A program made the translations under genes and the position numbers. Positions 18,874-27,615 of a stretch of DNA of 45,390 nt are shown piece after piece (position 1 is the stretch's first letter; each line of letters starts with the position of its first letter). The stretch comes from JBLHOS01 sp047623825 (GTDB lineage: Bacteria; Pseudomonadota; Alphaproteobacteria; Rhodobacterales; Rhodobacteraceae): NCBI GenBank assembly GCA_047623825.1, contig JBLHOS010000014.1:1-45390 (forward strand), given 5' to 3'. The notes beneath the pieces were generated by a model. That model did not search any database. It was not told the origin of the DNA and was given only the letters and a program-made list of their open reading frames with translations.

Positions 18874-19502
18874 CCGAACATTTGACCGTGGTGAACCACC
18901 CACTTGTGCAACACAAGCTGACGCTGATGCGTGAGAAAGATACGTCAACTGCGGTGTTCAGGCAGTTATTGCGCGAGATCAGCCAGCTTTTGGCCTATGA
19001 GGTAACGCGCGGACTGCCCCTAACAACCCGGACAATCGAGACGCCGTTAGAGCCGATGGAAGCCCCTGTTCTGGCCGGTAAGAAGCTGGCCCTGATCTCG
19101 ATCCTGCGGGCGGGAAATGGCCTATTGGACGGAGTGTTGGAGCTGATCCCATCGGCGCGTGTCGGGTTTGTTGGCCTCTACCGCGATCAAGAAACGCTGC
19201 AACCGGTACAATATTACTTCAAGGTGCCGACCGAGCTGGAGGACCGTCTGGTTATAGCGGTTGATCCGATGCTGGCGACTGGCAACTCGTCTGTCGCGGC
19301 GATTGACTTGCTGAAGAATTCTGGGGCTACCAACATTCGTTTCCTGTGCCTTCTGGCCGCTCCAGAGGGGGTCGCGCGGATGAAAGAGGCGCATCCGGAC
19401 GTGCCGATCGTCACAGCGTCGGTAGATAACTACCTGAATGACCATGGATATATTGTTCCGGGACTAGGAGATGCGGGCGACCGCATGTTCGGCACTAAAT
19501 AA
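18870..19502 (+). CDS. upp: Uracil phosphoribosyltransferase
   Basis: Upp joins uracil and PRPP to give UMP. The 210-residue protein shows the PRPP-binding loop VDPMLATGNSS, LISILRAGNGLLDG in the core, and a C-terminal YIVPGLGDAGDRMFGT typical of the family. I start it at the ATG that overlaps the add stop (ATGA). The frame is open further upstream, but that part lies inside add. It ends the cdd-deoA-deoB-add-upp operon, closing the route from cytidine or deoxyuridine via uracil to UMP. No hairpin with a U run was seen after the stop. Confidence 0.96.
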   Translation: MTEHLTVVNHPLVQHKLTLMREKDTSTAVFRQLLREISQLLAYEVTRGLPLTTRTIETPLEPMEAPVLAGKKLALISILRAGNGLLDGVLELIPSARVGFVGLYRDQETLQPVQYYFKVPTELEDRLVIAVDPMLATGNSSVAAIDLLKNSGATNIRFLCLLAAPEGVARMKEAHPDVPIVTASVDNYLNDHGYIVPGLGDAGDRMFGTK

Positions 19503-19566
19503 GGTAGCTTTTTCTTTACTTATAGCCCTCGATCCGGCAAGATGTGGCAACATTTTGAGGGTTAAT

Positions 19567-20769
19567 ATGCCATTGTTTCCAGCGAAAGCTGCAATTCTGT
19601 TGGGAGTGTGTTTGACCGTGGTCAGCGGACAGGCGGCATTTTCCCAAAATCTCAGCAATTCAACAGGTCCTGCGGAACAACCGCCTTCCAGCTACTCCGC
19701 AAACCAATATGTCGATAGCGACGGCTGCGTGTTTATCCGGGCAGGTTACGGCGGAAATGTTTCGTGGGTGCCGCGGGTCAACCGTTCTCGTAATATTTTG
19801 TGTGGCTACGCGCCATCCCTGTCGGGTGGGGCGTTGGCGGCTATACAAGAACAACCACCCGTCGCTGTGGAGACATCACCTGCTGCGGCCCCGGCTCGGG
19901 TTGTAATAGCTCCGGCCAGTGGTACGCAGGCGCTGCCAACCAGCGCGCCAACGCAGACGGTGCGCGCGGCCTCACCCGCACCGCAGGTCCAGACAGCCAC
20001 ACCTGTTGCGCCTGTGCAGACGCGCCGTGTCGCGTCGCCAGCATCAGACCCAGTACCTGCTGCACCCAGCCAGCCGGCGGGTGCAACCTGCCCCGGTGTC
20101 TCGGAGTTGGCGGCACAGTATCTGCGCGGCCAAGGCGTGCGCTGCGGGCCTCAATCAGTTCACCCCGGAACACAGGCGTATGAACAATCTGGGGCACTGC
20201 TGGCACCTGTCGTGCCTACGATCCCTGCGGGCTACGCCGCTGTGTGGGAAGACGGTCGACTGAACCCGATGCGTGGCGTTGGCACGGCTGCGGGTGATGC
20301 GCAAATGTCGTTGATCTGGACCAACACGGTTCCGCGCCGTTTGGTTGATCCTGACACCGGCACAGATGTGACGAACCAATACACCGTCCTTATTTCACCG
20401 TCGGGTTACACGACCGCCCGCTCGGTTCGCGCGCGAAGTACGATCAACCCGCAGTCTGTAACGGCCTCAACCTCGCGTCCGACAGCGCAGCAAGCCGCCC
20501 AGTCTTCTGAGCCAAGTGCCACGGGCATCGCAGTTAATGCCAGCCACAGATATGTGCAGGTTGCGTCTTATATGGACCGGACCAGTGCCGATCAGACACG
20601 CGAACAATTGGTAGGTCGCGGCATTTCGGCCCGTATTGGTGAGTTGCAACGCGGCAATACCGTCACCAACATCATCTTGCTTGGCCCGTTCGCGACACCG
20701 CAGCGATTGGCCGGTGGTCTGGTTGCCGCACGGCAGGCCGGTTTTGCGGATGCGTTTACCCGTCGCTAA
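19567..20769 (+). CDS. Exported SPOR-domain protein
   Basis: The 400-residue product begins with a signal peptide (MPLFPAKAAILLGVCLTVVSGQAAFSQ), so it should be periplasmic. A short N-terminal region with two cysteines (DGCVFIRAGYGGNVSWVPRVNR) is followed by a low-complexity linker rich in Ala, Pro, Val and Gln (about 110-200). A middle segment of unknown fold precedes the C-terminal SPOR domain at about 325-400 (RYVQVASYMDRTSADQTREQL onward). SPOR domains bind denuded peptidoglycan at the division septum, so a role in cell-wall remodelling or division is likely. The ATG at 19567 is chosen because GAGGG precedes it and it starts the signal peptide. The frame is open 32 codons upstream, overlapping upp. 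Its stop overlaps the convergent gene by four bases. Confidence 0.85.
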   Translation: MPLFPAKAAILLGVCLTVVSGQAAFSQNLSNSTGPAEQPPSSYSANQYVDSDGCVFIRAGYGGNVSWVPRVNRSRNILCGYAPSLSGGALAAIQEQPPVAVETSPAAAPARVVIAPASGTQALPTSAPTQTVRAASPAPQVQTATPVAPVQTRRVASPASDPVPAAPSQPAGATCPGVSELAAQYLRGQGVRCGPQSVHPGTQAYEQSGALLAPVVPTIPAGYAAVWEDGRLNPMRGVGTAAGDAQMSLIWTNTVPRRLVDPDTGTDVTNQYTVLISPSGYTTARSVRARSTINPQSVTASTSRPTAQQAAQSSEPSATGIAVNASHRYVQVASYMDRTSADQTREQLVGRGISARIGELQRGNTVTNIILLGPFATPQRLAGGLVAARQAGFADAFTRR

Positions 20770-21782
20770 GAGCCACAGATCTCTTGCAGGCTGATCCAAT
20801 CTTCGTCTGACAACAGTGGGACACGCAGGCGGCCGCGCAATGGATCCCCTTCGATCAGACCAAGCGTCGACTCTCCGGATAAATCGATTGCGTAGGCGAA
20901 CGGCTCAGATGAGATGCCAGCAGCGTCAAACCGATCAATCAACGCGTTTTCTGAAACGGGTTCGGGCGAGGTAGTCAAAAGGCTGGCACCATGGCTGCGC
21001 AAATAGGTGGCGCTGATTTCACCGGTTGTCAGAAGATGGAAGGTTGCGCGCAATCCTACCTCTTCCAGCAAACGCTCCATCGGGTCCTGACGCTGCAACC
21101 GCAGATCCTCAGCCAACAGATAGCCTGCTAGAACCTCCGGCACCTCATAGTCTTCAACCAAGCTGCGATTAACGACAAAAAGATGACCGGGCAGATGTGC
21201 AGTTGGTTGCGCTGTTGACGGAAGAACCACCACATCGGGCGCATTTGGCCCCAACACAGATCGTGCCAGCCGCCGCAGCGCAATTTGCCCCGCCTCACTA
21301 CGACACGGGCGCCCAGCCAGATCTGCCATTCCGTTCAGCAGCCGTTGGCCAACGGCTTGTCGGGTCGCGTCTGGCAGTACGCCCACGGTTTGGTGCAACA
21401 ACGTCTGCGGCAACAACCATACGCACAGGGCGATGGTGATGACGCTAAGCGTACCGCCGAGATAAAGCCGTAACCGACCAGGATGGGGTCTGCGCCGTTC
21501 AATCGCTGTGCGGACCTTTTCGATGGCGTCGATCATATGGGTCTCAGACAGTTCTAACTGTTCTTCGGCGTCCCGATCCGGTGCGTATAGGGCAGGAATG
21601 CGGCCCGGATTCAGCCGGTGTAACGCAGGCAAAGACCAATGGGACAGAGCCGTTTCCGACAAAGCAGAGATGATTAGCGTCGCATCGCCGAGCGATACAA
21701 TCACCTCCCGGCGTTGGCTGCCCTCGGTTTCGCGCCAAAGGCCTGGGGCCTCAAGGCGATCATATTCGCTGAGTGCGGTCAT
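20766..21782 (-). CDS. Membrane-anchored protein resembling a degenerate M48 peptidase
   Basis: The 338-residue protein has an N-terminal cytoplasmic part of about 105 residues, one transmembrane helix at about 108-126, and a C-terminal part with an M48-like pattern. Residues 198-240 (PGHLFVVNRSLVE...EVLAGYLLAEDLRLQ...DPMERLLE) align by eye with the region where M48 peptidases read GHVFVTRGLL...ELAGVLAHELGHV..RD. The zinc motif HExxH is replaced by EDLRL, so proteolysis by the usual mechanism is not expected. I infer a pseudo-enzyme or scaffold, with homology still to be confirmed. The gene is convergent with the SPOR protein gene and ends inside its stop region. Confidence 0.7.
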   Translation of the reverse strand: MTALSEYDRLEAPGLWRETEGSQRREVIVSLGDATLIISALSETALSHWSLPALHRLNPGRIPALYAPDRDAEEQLELSETHMIDAIEKVRTAIERRRPHPGRLRLYLGGTLSVITIALCVWLLPQTLLHQTVGVLPDATRQAVGQRLLNGMADLAGRPCRSEAGQIALRRLARSVLGPNAPDVVVLPSTAQPTAHLPGHLFVVNRSLVEDYEVPEVLAGYLLAEDLRLQRQDPMERLLEEVGLRATFHLLTTGEISATYLRSHGASLLTTSPEPVSENALIDRFDAAGISSEPFAYAIDLSGESTLGLIEGDPLRGRLRVPLLSDEDWISLQEICGS

Positions 21783-22091
21783 GCTGCGGTTTCTGCGCCT
21801 GTAGAAGTTCTTATTTTACATAGAACGATAACGGATACAGGTCATTGGCTCAACTTAAAGCTGGCGTAAATGGGAAGTGGTACACAGATGCCAGATCAGG
21901 GGCTGCATCAACGCTTCGCTTCGCTGGTCATTGGCGTTGAACCGGCGAATTATGCTGTCACGGCCCACCCTTGTTAGGCCGCAACAAACAGTCGTCCGGC
22001 GCCCCATGACTGCATAGACCGCGCGGGTTGCATTTGGGTCAATTTTTGGCGGTATATCTGGATCTATGCCGCGAAAAAGCTGCTTATCTTA
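21783..22091. other. 309-base interval without a recognised gene
   Basis: The stretch lies between two minus-strand genes. It holds only short open frames, the longest plausible being a 29-codon plus-strand one at 21889 without a ribosome binding site. No tRNA, strong hairpin or repeat was recognised. It probably carries the promoter of the gene that starts at 21782. Confidence 0.5.
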
Positions 22092-22223
22092 TTAGGTGGT
22101 CCCCGAGATGGCGACCGGGGCAAGTTCACTTCGGGTCACACCCACGAATATAGTCTTAAACGTGTCCACGCAGCCTGAAAGCGATGTACCCAGCAAAACG
22201 GAAAGAATGAACATTGCGATCAT
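22092..22223 (-). CDS. Very small putative lipoprotein
   Basis: A 43-residue frame starts at ATG 22223 with GGAGG nine bases upstream. The product has a hydrophobic signal MIAMFILSVLLGTSLSGC ending in a good lipobox (LSGC, Cys18), followed by only 25 residues (VDTFKTIFVGVTRSELAP...). The frame also runs back to a TTG at 22274, but that start has no comparable ribosome binding site. It lies 57 bases after the acyl-CoA synthetase on the same strand. Function is unknown. Small lipoproteins of this sort are often missed in annotation. Confidence 0.5.
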   Translation of the reverse strand: MIAMFILSVLLGTSLSGCVDTFKTIFVGVTRSELAPVAISGTT

Positions 22224-22280
22224 CAGAAGGACCCTCCAAATATATGGAAGCCTTAATTTAAGATGATTGATCAATTTGGC

Positions 22281-23906
22281 CTAAATCTGTTTCGCCAACT
22301 CCCGCAGTTCGAATTTCTGGATTTTCCCGGTTGAGGTCTTGGGCAGCTCTTGAAAAATCACAAGTTTGGGGGTTTTGAACCCTGCCAAGCTTTGGCGGGC
22401 AAAGGCGATCAGATCTGCCTGATCAACGGTTTTACCCGGTTTCAGCTCTACAAAGGCGCAGGGCACTTCGCCCCATTTGTCATCTGGTTTGGCAACCACA
22501 GCACACAGTGAGACCGCTGGATGATGCATCAAAACGCCCTCGACCTCGACCGAGCTGACGTTTTCACCGCCTGAAATGATGATGTCTTTGGCGCGGTCCG
22601 CGATCTGTAGATAGCCGTCAGGATGCTGCATGGCGATATCGCCGGAATGGAAATAGCCGTTGGCAAAGCTTTCGCGGGTTGCGTCGGGGTTTTTGAAATA
22701 GCCTTTCATGACCGAATTGCCCCGGATCATGATTTCACCGGTGGTGATGCCGTCCATGGGGATCTGGGTCATATCGGGCGACATCACTGTGATCCGCTCC
22801 ATCATTGGGAAGGCCACGCCTTGGCGTGCCTTGATTGCGGCCTTTTCGATCTGGGGTTTCTCGTCCCAGTCTGCATTCCAAAGGCATTCGGTGACATGGC
22901 CGTAGGTTTCAGTCAGGCCATAAACTTGGGTCACGTTGAAGCCGAGTTGTTCAATGGCAGAAAGTGTGGCCGCGGCGGGTGGTGCGCCTGCGGTGAAAAC
23001 CTCAACCGGATGATCTATGTCGCGGCGGTCCGCGTCATTGGCATTTACGATCATGTTCAACACGATCGGTGCGCCGCCAAAATGGGTCACGCCCTCATCC
23101 GCGATCGCGTCATAGATCGCTTTGGCGGTGATATCGCGGCAGCACACGACCGTGCCGCCCAGCAAGGGCATCATCCACGAATGGTTCCAGCCATTGCAGT
23201 GAAATAACGGCACAATGGTCAGGAACCGGGGGTGCAACGTCATACGCCAGCTGACAACCGTGCCCATCGTCATGAGGTAAGCGCCGCGGTGGTGATAGAC
23301 GACGCCCTTGGGCCGCCCGGTGGTGCCGGACGTATAATTCAGCGCAATGCTTTCCCATTCGTCGTCGGGCATGATCCACTCAAATCTCGGATCGCCTTGC
23401 GCCAGAAGATCATCATAGCTGAGGTGTCGGCCGCTGGCAGCGATCCCGGCCTCAGCATCTGGAACCTCAATCACGATGGGGGCCGGTGTGGTCATCGCAG
23501 CAAGTGCCGCTTCAACCAAGTCCAAGAATTGGCTGTCGACCAGTACCGCCTTGGCGCCGCCATGCTCCAAAATATAGATGACTGTGCCGACATCGAGGCG
23601 GGTGTTGATTGAGTTCAGGATCGCGCCGCAGGCGGGCACGCCAAAATGCGCCTCAACATGGGCTGGAATATTTGGCAGGATTGCGGCCACCACATCGCCC
23701 GGTTGGATCCCGTTGGCGACCAATCCAGAAGCAAGGCAGGAGACGCGGGCGAAATATTCTCGGTAGGTCTTGCGAAAACCGCCGTAAACCACAGCGTCAC
23801 GATCTGGAAAGATATGGGCGGCGCGGCGCAGATGCGATAGCGGTGACAGCGGCACATAATTGGCGCGGCACTTCTCAAGCCCGGTCTCGTCTTGCAACCA
23901 ACCCAT
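22281..23906 (-). CDS. Acyl-CoA synthetase (AMP-forming)
   Basis: The 541-residue ANL enzyme activates a carboxylic acid to its CoA thioester through an acyl-adenylate. The P-loop YTSGTTGRPKGVVYHHRG lies near residue 188, the YGLTETYG motif near 325, GEIMIRGNSVMKGYF near 410, and the C-terminal catalytic lysine in PKTSTGKIQKFELREL. The MGWLQDETGLEK start (ATG 23906) has GGGGAGGA upstream and replaces an artificial 40-codon extension. Medium- or long-chain fatty acids are the likely substrates given the FadJ, thiolase and acyl-CoA dehydrogenase genes upstream. Aromatic or methylmercaptopropionate substrates cannot be ruled out. A terminator separates it from the FadJ gene. Confidence 0.92.
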   Translation of the reverse strand: MGWLQDETGLEKCRANYVPLSPLSHLRRAAHIFPDRDAVVYGGFRKTYREYFARVSCLASGLVANGIQPGDVVAAILPNIPAHVEAHFGVPACGAILNSINTRLDVGTVIYILEHGGAKAVLVDSQFLDLVEAALAAMTTPAPIVIEVPDAEAGIAASGRHLSYDDLLAQGDPRFEWIMPDDEWESIALNYTSGTTGRPKGVVYHHRGAYLMTMGTVVSWRMTLHPRFLTIVPLFHCNGWNHSWMMPLLGGTVVCCRDITAKAIYDAIADEGVTHFGGAPIVLNMIVNANDADRRDIDHPVEVFTAGAPPAAATLSAIEQLGFNVTQVYGLTETYGHVTECLWNADWDEKPQIEKAAIKARQGVAFPMMERITVMSPDMTQIPMDGITTGEIMIRGNSVMKGYFKNPDATRESFANGYFHSGDIAMQHPDGYLQIADRAKDIIISGGENVSSVEVEGVLMHHPAVSLCAVVAKPDDKWGEVPCAFVELKPGKTVDQADLIAFARQSLAGFKTPKLVIFQELPKTSTGKIQKFELRELAKQI

Positions 23907-24025
23907 AATATCCTCCCCGATATCGATCTTGCGCAAACATATGCAGATGGCGGCCCCATTGGCGAGATCAGATCTGCCGAAAATGACGTTAACTATTGAG
24001 CATTCTGCCGAGACTTGGGTCCACA

Positions 24026-24055
24026 TAAAAAAGGCGGCCCCTTTGGGGACCGCCT
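24026..24055 (-). terminator. Intrinsic terminator after the FadJ-type gene
   Basis: On the minus strand AGGCGG-T-CCCC, loop AAA, then GGGG-CCGCCT is followed directly by a run of five or six T. The stem has ten pairs with one bulged base. It lies 23 bases beyond the FadJ stop and should end that operon's transcript before the acyl-CoA synthetase gene. Confidence 0.88.
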
Positions 24056-24078
24056 GAATTCAATTTAATGTCGTCGTT

Positions 24079-26277
24079 TCAGGCGGCTGATCTCGCCTCA
24101 GGTCCAAATCGGCCATAGAAGGTTTGGTTCTTGTCTGCCATGTCGCGCAATAATTTTGGCGTGGTGAACCGTGCGCCGTAGCTAGCGGTCAGCTCATCAC
24201 AGCGTTCGGCCGCATAAGGCGCGCCCAACATGTCGAGCCAGCTGAACGGACCTCCCGACCAAGGTGCGAAGCCCCAGCCAAGGATCGCGCCAACATCACC
24301 TTCACGGATGTCTTCAAGAACGTTGTCTTCAAGTGCGCGGACCCCTTCGAGAACCTGCGCAAAGAGCAGGCGATGTTGCACCTCAATCAATTCTGGCTGG
24401 GTCTTGGCGATGGGGTATTTCGCGGCCAATCCATCCCAAAGTAACTGACGCTTTCCTGCATCATCATAGGCGTAGAAACCAGTATTGGATTTCCTGCCCA
24501 TGCGGCCCTGATCGGCCATCCAGAACAGAACCTCATCAACTTCGCTGTCCGGATAAGCCTCGCCCATCGCGGCCTTGGTCGCCTTGGCTATTTTAACGCC
24601 CAGATCAATTGAGGTTTCGTCGACCAATTGCAGCGGGCCAAGGGGCATGCCGACAAGCTTCGCAGCGTTCTCTATCAAGGCGGGTTCGACGCCCTCTTTG
24701 ACCATGCGGATGCCTTCGTTGATGTAGGGAATGATGCAGCGGTTGGCGTAGAAAAACCGCTCATCATTCACAACAATTGGCGTCTTTCGGATCTGGCGCA
24801 CAAAATCAAGCGCCTTGGCCACAGCGATATCACCGGTTTGTTTTCCCTTGATAATCTCAACCAGCAGCATCTTATCGACCGGTGAGAAGAAGTGGATGCC
24901 GATGAATTGCTCTGGCCGCTTGGAGGCCTTGGCAAGTTCCGAAATCGGCAACGTTGAGGTGTTGGTCGCAAAGATGGCGGTCTGGGGGATCACGGCCTCA
25001 GCTTTGGCAGTGACGCCCGCTTTGACGCCAACGTCCTCAAACACTGCCTCAACGATCAGATCGCAGCCTTCAAGGGCGGCGTAATCGGTGGTGGCGGTGA
25101 TATGAGACAGGACTTGCTCCTTCTTTTCAGCGGTCACTTTCTTGCGCGAGATACCCTTGTCCAACAGCCCTTCGGCGTAGGATTTTCCCTTATCAGCAGA
25201 GGCTTGGGCCGCATCGATCAACACGACCTCAATCCCTGCCATGGCCGAGACATAGGCGATGCCTGCGCCCATCATGCCTGCACCTAAGATGCCGACCTTG
25301 CTGACCTTTTGGCCGGGAACGTCGGGACGGTTCGCACCTTTCTCCAACGCCTCCTTGTTGATGAACAACGATCGGATCATGTTTGACGACGACGGGTTCA
25401 TCAGCGTTGAGGTGAACCAACGCGCCTCAATCTTCAGGGCGGTGTCAAAGGGCACAAGCGCGCCCTCATAGACTGCCGAAAGCAGGGCCTTGGCCGCTGG
25501 ATAGACGCCCTTGGTTTTGCCGTGGACCATCGCAGAGGCGCCAACAAACGTCATGAAGCCAGCGGGGTGATAAGGCGTGCCGCCGGGCATTTTATAGCCG
25601 CGTGCATCCCAAGGTTTCAGAATGTCAGCATCGGTTGCATTCAGCACCCAATCACGGGCGGCTGCCACCGGATCGGCAACAACTTCGTCAATGATCCCGG
25701 CCACTTTGGCCTTTTGCGGATCGCTCAACTTACCCTCCAGCAGGAACGGAGAGGCCGCCATTGCGCCCATCTTGCGGACCAGACGAGTGGTGCCACCAGC
25801 ACCCGGAAAGATCCCGACCATAATCTCTGGCAGACCAATTTTTGCTTTTGGATTATCGGCCACAAAAATACGGTGTGTGGCCAATGGCAGTTCTAGCCCG
25901 ATCCCAAGCGCGGTGCCGGGCAGGGCTGCGGCAATCGGTTTACCACCCTTGTTGGTTTTTGGATCCATGCCCGCACGCTCAATCTTGCGCAGCATATGGT
26001 GGCCGGCCATCGTGAAGTTGAACAGACCCTCGGCTGGATTGTCACCGCTTTCGTCGCGGATCTTGGCCAATACGTTCAGATCCATGCCACCTGCAAAGCT
26101 GTCCTTGCCAGAGGTGATCACGACCCCTTTGACGGCGCCATCCGCCAGGGCATCATCAATCAGATCATTCAGCAGGGCCATCGAGTCCCGTGTCATTACG
26201 TTCATCGATTTTTCTTTGACGTCCCAAGTGATCAGCGCGACGCCATCTGCGTCTTTTTGCATGGTGAAATCTGTCAT
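24079..26277 (-). CDS. fadJ: Multifunctional enoyl-CoA hydratase / 3-hydroxyacyl-CoA dehydrogenase (FadJ/FadB type)
   Basis: The 732-residue protein joins the middle two steps of beta-oxidation. The N-terminal crotonase domain (1 to about 190) retains both catalytic glutamates, E129 in GTALGIGLELPLA and E151 in GLPEIMVGIFPGAGG. The dehydrogenase part starts near residue 330 with the NAD loop GILGAGMMGAGIAYVSAMAG and continues with FFSPVDKMLLVEI and two C-terminal HAD domains. It pairs with the thiolase gene upstream, separated by three small genes. I take the ATG at 26277, with AGGAG upstream. The frame extends 13 codons further without merit. Assignment to FadJ rather than FadB is by length and organism habit. 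Confidence 0.94.
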   Translation of the reverse strand: MTDFTMQKDADGVALITWDVKEKSMNVMTRDSMALLNDLIDDALADGAVKGVVITSGKDSFAGGMDLNVLAKIRDESGDNPAEGLFNFTMAGHHMLRKIERAGMDPKTNKGGKPIAAALPGTALGIGLELPLATHRIFVADNPKAKIGLPEIMVGIFPGAGGTTRLVRKMGAMAASPFLLEGKLSDPQKAKVAGIIDEVVADPVAAARDWVLNATDADILKPWDARGYKMPGGTPYHPAGFMTFVGASAMVHGKTKGVYPAAKALLSAVYEGALVPFDTALKIEARWFTSTLMNPSSSNMIRSLFINKEALEKGANRPDVPGQKVSKVGILGAGMMGAGIAYVSAMAGIEVVLIDAAQASADKGKSYAEGLLDKGISRKKVTAEKKEQVLSHITATTDYAALEGCDLIVEAVFEDVGVKAGVTAKAEAVIPQTAIFATNTSTLPISELAKASKRPEQFIGIHFFSPVDKMLLVEIIKGKQTGDIAVAKALDFVRQIRKTPIVVNDERFFYANRCIIPYINEGIRMVKEGVEPALIENAAKLVGMPLGPLQLVDETSIDLGVKIAKATKAAMGEAYPDSEVDEVLFWMADQGRMGRKSNTGFYAYDDAGKRQLLWDGLAAKYPIAKTQPELIEVQHRLLFAQVLEGVRALEDNVLEDIREGDVGAILGWGFAPWSGGPFSWLDMLGAPYAAERCDELTASYGARFTTPKLLRDMADKNQTFYGRFGPEARSAA

Positions 26278-26319
26278 CTTATGTCTCCTGTTTTGGGGCG
26301 GACCGGGGTGTGTCATCGT

Positions 26320-26661
26320 TCAACACACTCCGTACACACCCAGTGCATAGATTTTAGTCGTCAGACGGATTGGGCTGCCGTGGGACGGATAGGCTGAGCC
26401 GTCTTTGTTGGTGAAGCGCCGTCCAGAGGCGCCGCGGTAATATTTAAGATCAATGTCAGGGTAATGGGCGCGGTCATATTCTGACCGCATGCCTTTTTTG
26501 ATGTGGCGCGCCACTGCATCAATCGCGACGCCAAACTGGTTGAGATCGACGTCGTGGCCAATCTTGATCGCCTGAAAGAGGTTAGTCTTTTTGCCAAACG
26601 CTGTCAGATAGCTGGCTTGACCTTGGGTGACGGGCCGCGCGCCTAGATCAATTTTCGGCAT
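26320..26661 (-). CDS. Hypothetical protein in the beta-oxidation operon
   Basis: The 113-residue product is basic and has no domain I can name. A good GGAGGG lies five bases before the ATG. Its opening, MPKIDLGARPVTQGQASY, resembles that of the cupin protein two genes upstream (MPKIDIDAIPGKTGSAY), and the next segment LNQFGVAIDAV can be aligned with IAQFGANMVTL of the cupin. After that, similarity fades and no metal-binding histidine cluster is present. It may be a diverged or truncated paralogue, or chance may explain the match. It overlaps the preceding gene by 14 bases and precedes FadJ by 42 bases, so co-transcription is likely. Confidence 0.65.
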   Translation of the reverse strand: MPKIDLGARPVTQGQASYLTAFGKKTNLFQAIKIGHDVDLNQFGVAIDAVARHIKKGMRSEYDRAHYPDIDLKYYRGASGRRFTNKDGSAYPSHGSPIRLTTKIYALGVYGVC

Positions 26662-27139
26662 GGTTACCCTCCGAGCTTGAATCGATTGCGGGCAATTTTG
26701 GATGGTCTTGCACGACCGGCAAGAAAATTGGCCATGTCACATTGGTGATCGCGTTGACTGCACGCGACACGCGCCAGATGCCGTTTCCACGATCAAGTGT
26801 CAGGCGATTAGGATAGGGCTGCACGATATGGTGGCAGCGCCGCAGAATATAGCTGGTGTGTTGACCAACGATCCGGTCATCAGATGTAAAGTCTGCGAAA
26901 TCCACAACGCGGATATAATCTGTGACCGATTGCGCCTTAAGGGTCAGCGCAAAGCTGTCAAAGCAAACGCGCAATTCGGTTTGGTCTGCCATCACGATCG
27001 TGGTCGACAGGGTCTGCATGATGTGTGGAAAGGCGACCAGCCCGGAAAATGGCGCAAAATCATTTTGCATCAGCGCGTCGGACAAAGTGTCGACAACCTG
27101 CTGATAAATGTCTTTCGCGCTTTTGGCCCAGCTGTCCAT
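26648..27139 (-). CDS. Hypothetical protein, possibly NTF2/SnoaL-like
   Basis: The 163-residue product has alternating helix and strand predictions by eye: an N-terminal helix (AKSAKDIYQQVVDTLSDALMQND), then strands including TTIVMADQTELRVCF, DDRIVGQHTSYILRR and GIWRVSRAVNAIT. This resembles the small NTF2-like fold in which a polar pocket binds a ligand, but no signature residues confirm it. It starts two bases after the cupin stop and its end overlaps the next gene by 14 bases, so it belongs to the thiolase-to-FadJ operon. Function is unknown. Confidence 0.65.
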   Translation of the reverse strand: MDSWAKSAKDIYQQVVDTLSDALMQNDFAPFSGLVAFPHIMQTLSTTIVMADQTELRVCFDSFALTLKAQSVTDYIRVVDFADFTSDDRIVGQHTSYILRRCHHIVQPYPNRLTLDRGNGIWRVSRAVNAITNVTWPIFLPVVQDHPKLPAIDSSSEGNHAEN

Positions 27140-27141
27140 AA

Positions 27142-27615
27142 TCAGCCTTCGATCTCTTTGATTGGCCCGCCGTTACGACGCATGAACGCAACGCGCCTTT
27201 TCTGAACTTCAACTTTCATATCGATATCACTGTGATGACCAACCCTAGCTGGCGTATGGGTGCCAACAACGACGAACTTGGCGTCCTCGTCCCCCTTGTT
27301 GACCAGATAAGGTCCACTGGCGTCACCGGCCGCAAAGCCTGCGCAATCGCCGGGACGCAATTCGGTCTCACCGTGATCGTCGATCAGGGTGCACACACCC
27401 GCTGTCACCACCAGAAATTCATCTTGGTGTTCGTGCCGATGGCGCGACGACGATAGTGCGGCAGGGATCAGCGTCACCATGTTTGCCCCGAACTGGGCGA
27501 TGCCTGCCGCGTCGCCCAGTGGTTGCTGGGACCTGCCCACCATCTTGGCTGCTTCGATATCACGATAGGCGGACCCGGTTTTTCCCGGGATCGCGTCTAT
27601 GTCGATTTTTGGCAT
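27142..27615 (-). CDS. Cupin-domain protein
   Basis: The 157-residue protein has one cupin barrel with the two conserved motifs: SSSRHRHEHQDEFLVVTAG (metal-binding His and Glu residues) near 55-73 and PGDCAGFAAGD with YLVNKGDEDAKFVVVGTH near 88-118. A metal site is therefore likely, but whether it is an enzyme or a sensor is unknown. Similar cupins starting MPKIDL are common in alphaproteobacteria, to my knowledge without a defined role. The ATG overlaps the thiolase stop (TAATG), so translation is coupled to thiolase. Confidence 0.85.
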   Translation of the reverse strand: MPKIDIDAIPGKTGSAYRDIEAAKMVGRSQQPLGDAAGIAQFGANMVTLIPAALSSSRHRHEHQDEFLVVTAGVCTLIDDHGETELRPGDCAGFAAGDASGPYLVNKGDEDAKFVVVGTHTPARVGHHSDIDMKVEVQKRRVAFMRRNGGPIKEIEG

